Assembly: GCA_950022655.1 (NCBI GenBank)
Contig: OX465590.1
Span: 41,499,718 to 41,563,717 of the forward strand
DNA: 64,000 bases
DNA from: Alentia gelatinosa
Taxonomy: Eukaryota; Annelida; Polychaeta; Phyllodocida; Polynoidae
Direction: 5' to 3'
Position 1 is the first letter of the stretch. Each line of letters starts with the position of its first letter. Below, piece after piece: positions 20,601-33,000 of this stretch. The notes beneath the pieces are model-generated. The model was not told where the DNA came from. It ran no database searches and saw only the letters and a list, made by a program, of their open reading frames with translations. A program made the position numbers and the translations under genes.

Positions 20601-23600
20601 GCACAGCTGACTGAAATATGCAGTGGTCAAACGAGATGTTATGTGGACCAAATTATGTTCATCAAGTGGTTTCCTGATTTTATCTCACCCATATACATGA
20701 TCAGAAACATCATCAATCAATAAAGTGACTCACCCAATTAGCCATTGAGTATTGGGTGCGATACCTTCGCGGCCGTGGAGTATAAGTTCCTATCGTTAAG
20801 CCTACGGAGAAAAATACTGGGATGAGATAACAACACATACAAATTCATAAGAATTTTTTTTCTTTTTCTAATGGATCCAATTGTGTTTGATAAATCAGAT
20901 GTTGACAATAAAATAATTTAAAAAAAAAATCAAAAAAATCATCGCTCTTAAGGGGGTATTCCACCAACCAGACAAAAACGTTGTACAGCGCCCGTATGGC
21001 GGTTGCAGGGGTTGCTGGCATATCTGCTCAATTTTAAATCATCTGTCGGGTTGGTGGAAGCACACACCAGACGTTTCAGCAGGCGTCGGTTCTCCTGCCC
21101 GACGTTTCAAGACGTCGGTTGGAGGATATTGGGGTTGATAGGAGTGTCGCCTCACGGTTGCTGAGCGTCTGCTGGGGCGTTTGGCCATTTCCCGCTTCCA
21201 CCAACCAGAATTTTCAGGCGATCCCCCAACCGATACCCCCAACAACCCTCCACAAGATGTAAATATAGCGTCGGCCGAAATAACTGATTGATTAGGTTTT
21301 TGTCTGCTGGAATTGGGCGTCTGGCCGATACATTTGAAGAGTACGACACCCACCCGTGGGTTCTGCCGGGAGTTGCGGCGAGGGTACGCCGCCAACACAG
21401 TGTGAGCGATACCGGCGATACCCGTAACCGCGAACGGACATCGAAAATTCTGACACTTTCTGCAGAATTCTAGCACCATAGCGTGCCATATACATTCATA
21501 ACATCAATCCTTATCTTTATTTACCTTCATTGTTCGATTTAATGTGTATTTCCGCGGTTATTTGACGAGCTATCAGCACTCCTGTACATTTCCCGACACG
21601 GCGATACACTGCTCCGCTCGATACGCGGCTTTCCCGGGTTCGGAGCGTCGCAGTGTATCGCCGCCACCGCGCCGCCTATTGGAGAACTCGATTAGTACGT
21701 AAAATGCGGCGAACGTCCACCAGTCGGCGCCACGGCAGGGGCGTCGGCTAGGATCTGCTGGAACTTTGAACCCACCCGACGCTCGTATGGCGTCCAAATG
21801 AACGTCTGTTGGGGGTTTCGGTGGAGCAGCAACGCATTTTGAGGCCATTTTCCCAGACGTTTCAACCGACGTCGGCTGAAAGGTCGGCTGGAACGTCTGT
21901 TGATGTTGAAAAAGTGGTTGTTTGGTGGAATACCGCCTTTACTCACAATGGGTAGTAGCTGATCACAATCAACCGTTCTATTTTATAACGTTATATTTTT
22001 GACGAGTAGTAGACCACCTTGATTGTGTTAAAAGTGAACTCCGTGTCAGTGATAGTGATGTGTGCTTGGCTCAGGCTGCAGCAGCGGGAGAAGGAGGAGG
22101 AGAACCGAGAACAGGCGCACTTTGAGCAGCGTATGACCACCATGCTGGCCCTGAAGACGGACATCGCCGCCAACCGCGTAAGTCTCTCTCCTCTACTTCT
22201 ACATCTGTCTTTATTTAATGTATTCTCATTCAGAGTAAGTTAGTGAATTACTATATACCCATGCCGTATATACTGTAAATACGCACCGTTTTGGCATATG
22301 ACGTAAAAATACTGTACGGACCACTGGTCCGTACACTAAAATACGGACCACCTAGCCATACACATTTATTAAAATTTTGGTTGTTAAGAAAAATGAAATA
22401 GATTTTAAAAAAAATTTCGGGTATATAGTAAATATATAACGTCCAACCATGCTTGTACAAGTCACAGAACTCGATGCTAATTTACCGTTTGTACGGAACT
22501 CGGCATAAATGCCTCGGTCCGTATAAACGGTAAACTAGCATCTCGTTCTGTGACTTGTACAGCATGGTCAGGACGTTCTATATAAGTACTATAGTAAAAC
22601 TGGATGAGGTTTGATCTTGGCTACCATATTTCACGACTGGAGTTTGGTAAAGTGACTTCATGAGGCAAAGCCGAGTGAAGTCTGGAGCCCAAACTTCAGG
22701 AGTGGAATGCGGTGGCCAAGATTAAAATGAATCAGGTTTTGATTTTATCCTACCCTATTTCCTCGATTTTGGAATATTACGTAATAACAATGCTGTATGC
22801 CACTAGTGGCATATAAAACTCCGTTTGCCAGTCAGCGTGGCATACGGGAACCCAATGTTAAGCCTATGGGATTTTATATTAGGGGTAGGATAAAACTCGA
22901 CAACTTCCCAAATACGTTTTACCCGGTGCATTACCCGAGCATATTCAAGAAATGCCTTACAGTTCACACTTAAAGATTTTTTATAAGGGGATACCTACTT
23001 AATCATGACGACCTATAGTAAAATGATGAATTCTTGGCCAGCCAGCCGATCTAGTATAATAATTATACCTTTTTTTTTAATACTGTAATGTCTTGCTTGT
23101 CCTGTACTTTCTGTATCGTTTGTTACAAGGAGACTATGTTTAGTTTTAAACTGTTCATAGTATGATTCAATCCTTATAGGTTTCTCTATCAGTAATGAAG
23201 CTGCCCCATGCCTGGTGCTTCTGACCTTATTATCTGTTTTCAGCACAAGTAACCCTTTTGGGGGCTTGGTTTTTAATATGTGCCTCTCTCTTGCTTCCTT
23301 GAATTAAAAAAAAACCAAACAAAAAAAAACAAAACATTGTTGGACGAGGCGCGCACCGATACGCTACCACGAATGCCTACCTGGAACCGAGCTCTTTCCT
23401 GAATCAACTCGCTCACACTTTTCCCCCGTTGTGATTGGAACATAACGGGGAAAACCATACTACTATCTAATAACAGAAAACTGATGAAGTTTTATGGAGA
23501 AAAGACATGCATTTTATCAATTGTACAATTTTCGTGCAGTTGTACTTAGATGTACTAAGAAGGAACTGCATCGAGATCCATAGTCGCTGAGAATATGCAA

Positions 23601-26600
23601 TGAGTTTTGGTGGCGGAGTAATCTCACAATCTCATGGTCGCATGGCGGTGCTTACAGTCGCACTCTCAGATAAGCCTCGTTCACCCACACATAATAACAG
23701 AAAACTGGTTTCCTTTCCCTCCGCAGGAGAACCTCCGGGCGCTGCAGGCTCGTGACAAGGCTCTGTCACAGAAAGATAAAGCCCGGGAGGAGTCTCGGCG
23801 TACGGCCATCGTCTCGCGCGGCGGTAACCCCACCGAGGAGATGCTCAAACAGAAGAAACTCTCCGACTTCGAGAAGGAAAAGCAGTGAGTATTGTGTCAC
23901 CTCCTCCTGAATTACCTAGAAATACAGTATTAATTACACTTATTATTATACAAACTGTCCACATGCGACTATAAAACCGTCAACAGGCTTATAGTTCTTC
24001 TTGAGGAGTTTAGAGGATCATCACTACGTTTTTTTTATGATTATGGAGTTATCAATAAACGTTTGAATTTTATTTAGATAATTGCATTTCCAGTCTGATA
24101 AATTCATACTTAACTGACCAGTTGTGATATTAATCCTGCTCGCATTGGATTTTTTTAATATAAATTTCAAAGTGACCAACAGATCCTATCGTTAACAGAT
24201 GCTAATTTTTCAAGGTAGCATCGGCTCTAGTTATGTGTGATTTTGCCACCCACAACTTTTTTTGAAATGAGGAATAGTTTTGTTTTTTTTTCCGATTTTT
24301 GCCATCACAATGAAGAACTTTTACTGTCTAACATGTATGGTAATCCTTTAGTTAAAAAGAAAGGATTTGTCAAAGTTTCACCCACAAAAGACTCCTCAGG
24401 CATCATTTATCAGTCCTCATCAATGACTGACCTCGAGCCAGAACTGTTTCATCCACAGTGAGGACGTTTGCTTATTATTATATACCTCAAATCTATGAAA
24501 AAACGCCATTTTAATGAATTATTAAGTCAGTCACAGTAGGCGCGAATATCATTATTACTGCACCCTTAGCAGTAGGCAGTATATGAAAGATATTCACACA
24601 TAGGTATATAATAAAACTGGTTTTCAGTTCTACTCACCCATTCTTATTAACTGTGGCTAAACAGGACTATATGTTATAGTTATAATAACTAACAATTAAC
24701 TGCTGTTTTGATATCGATATGAAAGGTAAAATTTTGTGGTGAATATTAAAGAAACAAGGAACTTCGCGATCTCGCCGCTGAGGAAGCTCTCTACGCATTC
24801 GAAGCAAAGAGGGAGTAAGTCTGCAGCGACTGCCTCTGCACCGGTTCATGTTCTCCTACGCTGTAAAATGCAAATTGTAACTTGATGCACCCCTCTGCCT
24901 TTTATACGTATGGATGGATTATATAGCTTCCTCGAAGACATCCACTCAGCTGTTCTATTTCAAATGACCTTTCTTGAAAATTTTCAATGTTCTGATGGTT
25001 ACATTACTGAAAATCACATAGCTAGTATGAAAACAAACACGCTTTAATTTCTATGTATCTCGTCTTTTCAATTTATAATTCAAGTAGAGATTCATCATAT
25101 AAATCTTGCACGTTTTCATATCTTCGCAACTTTTAGATCTAAATTCTGCTAGAAGTGTTTTATATTTCATACTTAAATTTCACCCATCAAAGAATAAAGC
25201 TTTTATGACCATATCCCCAACTGTGGGTTTTTGCCACTTTTAGGCAATGCTTCCTACAAGAGAAATAAGGTGTTGTTGATAAATAGGTAATCGCTTGTGG
25301 TCCTCCCTCTCCCATGCTAAAATAAATAGGCAAAGATGCTTAATTTGCATAGGTTGGGTCCTCATTTGACAACTAAGGTAACTTTATAAAATGAGAAAAA
25401 TAAAACGAAACTCGGAATCTAGAATAAAGACTGTGAAAGTTTAGACGCCCATTATGGCCTACTGTATTGAATTTGTGGCCGATGTTTCGACCCTGTACGG
25501 GTCTCTTCAGGGCAAGAATACATACAATTTGAAATGCAATGGTTTTTATACTCCTTGACGAAGGATACATTGAAGGCTTTGATCAGCATATAGTAGCCTT
25601 TACTGGAATGTTAATTGCGGTGTTGAAATATTTCTCTGATTTCTTATTCTAGGAATTGTGGTAACACCAACAATATAACAATGGAATATATGCAATAGGA
25701 ATAAAACATCTCGTAATTCAACATTCAATTTTCAATAAATATGTCCATGTCACAGGCATCAGTAAAAATGTTCAAGTATTTCAAATACTAAACTATGAGA
25801 AGCCCCTTAGTTGTCAACATTCATGCTTAAATTGTAAATCTAATGGTAATCGTCTCTGGGCCTCCCTCTTCCATGCTAAAATAAATAGTTAAAGATGCTT
25901 AATTTGCAGAGATTGGGTTTATATTTGGCAATTAAGGTAAATTTAATTGCTGATGTTAAAGTGCTTTTTTGAAAAATGCAAAACTCTCCTTCCCTGCTAA
26001 AGTCGAGCATTGTATTTGAATTTGTATCCAAAATCTTAGTTTTCATCTGTCAGTATTCTTGTACATGTTACAATTATATTTTATATGCACACTGTCTCAC
26101 CAATACTTTTTAGGTTCTAACTAATCAGCACAATGTCCATATTCTATTCTTTTGTCCTTTCGCTATTGTGAAAAGACAAATTATAAAACATTTACATAAA
26201 CCCAAATTCAAAAGTGAATAAGTATCTATTAAAAATGAGATTTCATGGGAATACCAAATCCCATAGTACAATTACCTCAGTTACTCTGAAATGATGAATC
26301 ATATTCAAACCTACTAATTTCTAACAAGGTATACACAATTGCATTTCTATTGTAATCTAAGATTTTGGTCTAATTTAATTTGTTATGACTAATTCCTGGT
26401 TTTCTCTCACAACCCCATATAAGTTGTAACATTACTAGCATTCAGGTTCGATAATTATCGCCAAATGTATGATAATAACAAAACGGTCGCTATTAACGAT
26501 TGTCTCGTCTAAAAAACGGGCCCCTGGGTCTTATTTTAGACAAGATAATCTATAAAGCGATTGTTAAACATTCAAGATGATTTTCAAGGTAAATACAACA

Positions 26601-27014
26601 TCCATTGGCCCCAAGGGTTCAATAATTATCACCAAATGTATGATAATTAGACTAGGGCCTCAAAACGGTCGCTATTAACGATTATCCCGTTTAAAAAACG
26701 GGTCCCGATATCATACATTTGATGATAATTATCGAACCATTGGGGCCAATGGTCTTTGTATTCATTTTGAAAACTGAAGATATCTTTAACAATCGCTATT
26801 AACGATTATCGCGTCTAACAAACGGGTCCCTGGTGGCCCGCGTTATAGCACTGAGGGTATACTCTGATCGCTATGTTACAGGGCGCACAGCTCCAAGCAG
26901 CGCGATCTGCAGGTGAGAATCGCCGACAAAATTCTGCTGGAGGAGGAGCGCATTCACCGCCGTAAACAGCAGCAGCCTTATCTGTGGACGGATCCCAAAG
27001 CCGAGAAATCCAAG
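14621..27014 (+). CDS. CFAP74: CFAP74 N-terminal acidic segment and coiled coil (exons 1-10)
   Basis: Residues 1-396. The chosen ATG at 14621 (GACACCATGC) opens an acidic stretch, MLDDEYETEDVPVGDYGSDL. It lies eight bases after an acceptor at 14612, so a 5' UTR exon exists upstream. From about residue 45 the chain is a charged heptad-rich coiled coil: RRYLDHLADLVTDRD, REELKRCREQIQQQESER, LESEQELESQLQQELD, QEREGQWGEQRMEQAIQR, RHQQTVLGAKRSHERH. It ends with ADKILLEEERIHRRKQQQ. Seven of the first nine junctions share phase 2. Exons are GC-rich against AT-rich introns. Confidence 0.92.
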
Positions 27015-30000
27015 GTCAGCACGCAATACATTAAAGGCATATCCTACAATACACAGTGGCGCCACCTGGTGATTTTTGAATATTCACGTTGATCCATTCA
27101 AATTGGTCCTTATTGCAAAACCATATGAGAAAAAATTAAGTTGTGTCTAGTTTCAGGTAAAATGGGCACTTTTTCATTTGTTTGTTTTATATCGGAAATG
27201 TACTGAAGTTTTCCTGAATTCTTTCAAAATTAAGGATGGGGACCTATTTTTCAAAATTCGCATGTGTAGTGTTATACATTTACTACATTCCGTGAAAGCC
27301 TGGAGAAAATGACATGGGTTTTACTCTATGAAAAACAACTTCTATAGAATATCTATATATTCCATTATAATATTGTCGTAATATCAATCTCTAAATCAAA
27401 AACTATCCCTTCGACCCCAATTTTTAAGTTAGATAACTGTTCTGTACTACACTGAGATCATCATATTCAAGTTTCAGTCCTACTTAGAAAAGTATTAACC
27501 ACAGCAGTCTGATAACAGTTAATTATGATTATTGAACGTTAAATCAACCAAACCAAACCAAAATCAATTTTCAGTCAGTTGACATGGGATTTAATTATCA
27601 AGTAAAATTGTCCGATAAGCTGAGAATGTGAAGATACCCCAACCTGCTAGTGGAAAGATAAGAAAATCCGCTTCTTGACTTGGTAAATTCACTAAGGAAA
27701 TAAGATAATCAAAACTGGCCAACGTTTCGGAGTGACACAACGTTTCGGCATGTGACACAAAATACATATTGGTCACACCCAAAATTATCTAATGATTTTA
27801 AGGTTTGTTGAATATACACATCAACGAAATGAAAATCCCCAATCATTATCATAAAAAGATTTGAGATGAAGAGGTAAAGAAAATGATTAGAAATAACAAG
27901 AATATTATATTCCTTATATGCATAGTTCTCTAACACAATTTAACTAAAGGACTTTTCTCTTTTTCCCTGTTTCTCACAGATCGTGAAGCCTCACAAGAAG
28001 CCGAAGCTGCAGGCATTTGAACTCTACATGCAGGCGAACGAGCCTTCCCTGCCAGACGTTCGCCCCCCTTCACATGTAAGTGGTGATTCCACCAACACAC
28101 AAGATCTAGCGAGATTAGCCACGATTTGGGTGTCTTGCTAAATCGGGCTAGGTTTGAATAATGGCGTGCCTATTGGTCGCGATGTGTCTTGAGGTGCCGC
28201 AGTGGTGGAGCACCAAAATATACACACGACATCGCGCGGCTATCATTTGTGACAACTGAGATACAACATATCCCGACACTGTAAGATGTAACAAGATACA
28301 CCAAGACATACCACGGCAAATCCATCATGTTGGTGGAACCAGCCCTGTCTGGTCATCTAACATGCCCGAAGCCGCCCTATATGATCTGTGGATGTATAGG
28401 GCAGAGAGTGATTGCTAGTTCTGCCATTATCCACCAGGATATTGATGGCTGCTTCCACAGCACAACAGCTATATTCCCTATAAAGAAGGCCACTGGATCT
28501 TGCAATGTAAATACCCCTTAGCGCCTGGTTGTTGAAACACTTGCTTAAATGAGAGTACACATCATCTCTAAGTATTCAAATATAGCCACACCCAATACCT
28601 CTCCATCAGAAAGAATCGCTAAGAATTCTAGACCAAAATAATAATACACACAGTGAATCACTACTCAAATATTCTGGTGTATTTTTTTTCCGTTCCAATG
28701 GACTTGGCTGGCGATTCCGTAGTAGGAAAAAAGGCTTTGGTACTCTCTCGATACGCCTCGTCTACCTACACACTACTCAATTATTCTTGAATATTATAAT
28801 ACAGAAAGTTTGCCCGTGTTTTCTTCAGAAGGTGAGCAGTGACCGTGGCTTTGTGGACTCGGACGATGAGGATGGAAACATGAACCAGGATGACATGCGG
28901 TCTGTGCAGGCTCTCACCGTCCACTCAGACTCAGACGGTTAGTATCTATTATCCTACCCCTTAATAAAAACGGTCCATAGGCATAACATAGGCAAATTTT
29001 ATGCGTCATGCCATGACATAAAGTGCGATTTATGCCTCATGGGGCATAAACAAATCGACCAATCAGCGACCAGATTGTGAGCTGCTTCGATTAGACTCAA
29101 AAGTTCGGTTGGACTTCGGTTGATTGTTTAATCAATATTTATATTTTAGTAATCCAAAAGCGTAGAGATGAGGTAGGATAAATACGAAACCGAACTCAAG
29201 TTAGACTTGTCAGTGTCTATGCCACTCTGGTCAGGTCTGTTCCTCACTACGCTCAGCTAACACTTCGCGTAGTAATACACGACCTTCCCGTCGTGGCATA
29301 AACACTGAAAAGTCTAACTCTTGTTCAGTTTCTACTAACTCCACTTGATACATACGGCTCCTTCAATATTCTACATAATCTAAGTCAAACCAACAAGGAG
29401 AAAAAATGTAGTGGTGAGAAGAAATGAAATAGCAAAGACGCAAAAAAAAGGACCGGAGAAGCATTTCTGGATATTTTTCGGTTTCCGGTCATACAATTCT
29501 GGAGTATATTTTTTTTTTGTAAAGAGACATGTTTATTAAAATAGAGATATGTTGTATGCTCCGGGTCACCATAGGGCGCGTATACAGAAGAAATAGGGCG
29601 TGCTAAAAAATAGTGCATACCTAAATGAACTATAATCAGTACACCACTTGTCAGGTAAAGGTGGATGATAAATAAAATATAAACTGGTTTCATAATCATA
29701 TAAAAGAGGGTTGTATGATCCTCGGAGTTGTCTCTGCGTTCAGATATTACTGCGCGTCAACTCCTCGGAGCATACGCCTGCTTGTATCTAGAACCAGTCA
29801 ATATTGTGTATGTACTTACTTCAGTATTAAGATGATGGTGGTGCACCATAAACTTCAGTAATAAACTCTGCTTATTAAAGAAAACAAAACAAAAAAAAAA
29901 CACCCCAAAACCCAAACTTACTGTCTATCCACTGCTCTGATTGCTATTCAGCCGAACCCGAGGACGACATGGCCAAGCCGGAGTTTGAAGGTCTCTGGGA

Positions 30001-33000
30001 CAAACACAGACCTTACAAAGTACCCAAGGACCTCACGACTCAGTCCAACCTCCCTGGAGCCACCAAGATGGAAAAGGTACAGTCATGATTGTCAACCTCA
30101 TTTCTGACACGAACTAAAGCCTGTATTCCACCAACAAGACAAAAACGTTGTACAGCGCCCGTATGGCGGTTGCTGGCAGATCTGCTCTATTTTAATCATC
30201 TGTCGGGTTGGTGGAAGCACACACCAGCCGTTTCAGCAGGCGTCGGCTCTCCTGCCAGACATTTCAACAGACGTCTGCTCTAAGTTTTGACGTCTGTTGG
30301 AGGATATTGGGGGTCGTTGGAGTGTCGCTTCACGGTTGCTGAGCATCTGGCAGGAGAGCCAGTTGAAATGCGCTTCGACCAACCAGATATTTTCAGGCGA
30401 TATCCCAACCGATACTCCAATAAACCTCCAAGAGACAGAATTTGCCCATATAGCGAAAAACTGATTGATTAGGTTTTTAACTGTGTAATCTATGGGATTT
30501 GGGATTCCCTAATCTTCTTGGACCTGTCCAAACTACACCATCCTGCTAATTATATATGCTAAGAGCACAGTTGCTATAATGTGATCAGTCGTATCCAATC
30601 ACAACCCATACATTTTCTCGCTAAATGTACTAAATAATATTTTTAGCCTTGGTATATATTACCTGATTAACATTAAACGCTGTAAAATCCCCCCAAAAGT
30701 TCTGTAAAATTCCCCCAAAATATTGATATTGTTGCAGAATGGTGGGTGACATATGTAATTACACGTTTAAATATCTCTTTTGGGCTATCCATAAAATATG
30801 AACGCAAAAATCCGAAAATGTTGACCCCTCCACCCCCACTGTCCATCTTGTATGCAATTTTTCAACTCCCTATGTCGTAATGTCGTAACCTGTGAAGTTT
30901 GTTGGATATAAGACAAAAAAAATTGTTTGGATATCAGGAGGAGCCTGTTCTCTTGCCTTGGGAGAAAGAATATGATCCCAACGAGGAGCGAGTTCTGCGT
31001 ATTAGAGACTCCTACCAGAGGCAGCAGAAGGTAGTCGTCGGTGTTCTGTCGTGACGAGGAAACCGCGCGGAACACGAGATGACAATGTTCACTAAATCTG
31101 AAATCTGGTCTGAATTATGATGCACTCCAAATACTGCCAAAATCTGTAAAATCCCAAATAACTAAAACAATCCTCCGATCACAAACCAGAGATGGTAGTT
31201 TTCCTATTTTTCAAGGAAATCCTTGTTTTCATTCTCATTTATAAAATTAGATTTCCTTGTGTAAAACGAGGACAGAATAAATTGGGCCTCATTCATACAA
31301 AAATAAGTGGTTAGTCCTCCCCACACACCCCAGCCCCCTTTCATGGCCTATAACGATGTGTTTTCTATCTTTTCTCAGTCTCTCTGAGGCAGTAAATTTC
31401 ACATGAAAAAAATATCCTTTTTTTTATGACCCTAGCTGACATCCCTGCCCAACAAATCAACATTAGCCATGTCCACAATAAAAATATACAAAAACAATTT
31501 GTATAGATAATATGTTTTTTTCTAATTATGAAAAAATAGAATTTTTATTATATTTCTTTTGTTAGGAGTGGGCCGAGAACCTGAGCACGGATTGTTCTCA
31601 ATCAAAAACAAAGACAATTCTGAACTGATCCTCAAGACAAAGCCTTGTTTTATCCCCTCTGAACTAATAATAGCATTTCCTTTCATTTGTATGAGTTCGT
31701 GGTATTTTATGCTCATGGGTATATGGATAAATATGTGTAACCTCATGGTGTCCCCAGTTAAGCTACCACTGAATATGCTGGAATTCATAAAATTGTTTTC
31801 GTATCAAAATTTGTTCTCATCCTACTACACAAAGGAAACACAGCCACCATCATGGCAATAACCCACTTACACCAGGGCCATGAGAGAAAATGTTTTTGAA
31901 AAATTGTTTTCATATTAAGATTATAGGATATTTTCAAGAGTGCGGCAGATTCAAACCAGGGTGTCAGTGAAATGTCATCCAGTTACTCGTGTCAGTATTC
32001 CCTCGTTATTCTCATACCTCACTATAGTCAACAAGTCCATAAAAACATCACGCCTATTGGTGCCCTCACTCTATGACGCCAGGTATACTCGGCGGAACGT
32101 GTATCGTCAGTTCACCTCTAGACAGACATCCCGGTGCATGTCATGGGCCATCAACATCGCATGGCCGATCGCTGTTGTTTTATATTTTAGATTTTCCTTA
32201 AATGCATTGAGGATTTCACCTTCATCACTGACTCTTGGATATGTGTATAAAAAATGGGGTCTGACATGTGTGATTTTTTTTTACTAATTCAAAAGTCAAC
32301 AGGTAATAAATGTCGTTATCATGGTATCACGATTATGAAATCTTCTTTCAGCTTGTCTCTGATATCTTTTTGCGTACACCTTAAGGTCTGATTAGTCAGG
32401 GTCAGAGTCTGTTTGTCTGTTTGGATATTTTAATGTCCAGTATGTTCTACTTGGGTTTGACCGAATCTATCGGATGTATTTAGATAGAAATCCCACCCCT
32501 ACACATTTACCAAGGTGAAAGTTCTTTTACTTCCCACACCACATAGACATGGTATGAGAAGATTGGCCTTTGATACAGCAGTAAATCCACCACTGCTGGG
32601 GGTGAAGGACAAAAGTGGTTGCAGTGGGACTTGAACCCACAAAGTGCGACAACCTTAGGATTACAAGTCCAGTGCTCTTTACCACTGAGCTAACTCCCCA
32701 GCCCAGTCACTTTAGTTATACTTCCATGCAAGCATATCCGGCCTGCATCACGCAAAGGCAAGGAGATCAAGAGGGTGAACAGATTGGTCATTGCTGTCAA
32801 CTCCAGCAGGCCAGGGTCAGAGTAAATTAACATTGGTGGTGAAGGGATAGGACACAAAATGTTTTAATACATAAGTGCAGTTCTGCTTGGCAATGTAAAC
32901 TAAATTATCTAAGCATTTATATATCATAAACACTACTATTACTAAGACTGTATTACAACATGGGGATTGTGAAAGAAATATTCTGTTAATTAATGTGATG

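Larger units (their letters stand above)
23885..26439. other. CFAP74 introns 8 and 9, mostly featureless
   Basis: Apart from the certain exon 24752-24814, the possible cassette 24278-24457 and the hammerhead-like core at 25491, this is AT-rich. A stretch around 25270-25370 (GGTCCTCCCTCTCCCATGCT then AAAATAAATAGGCAAAGATG) recurs at 25855-25935, a direct repeat of about 80-100 bp some 560 bases apart. Confidence 0.6.

Noticed and set aside
20952..21938. Protein-coding frames up to 146 codons in the GC-rich element
   Set aside because: Several frames are open because stop codons are rare in GC-rich repeats; no family motif is present.
28327..28560. Frames of about 65 codons on both strands that hint at a transposase fragment
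   Set aside because: No catalytic motif or family-specific residues could be recognised, and the segment partly overlaps a short TIR element.
31559..32287. Two plus-strand frames of 100 and 115 codons in intron 14 of CFAP74
   Set aside because: No homology, no splice signals in matching phase, AT-rich codon use; conserved CFAP74 text runs directly from exon 14 to exon 15.
32613..32704. A tRNA gene on the minus strand
   Set aside because: The acceptor stem does not pair and the head is fused to a body found in other copies, so it is the head of a SINE.
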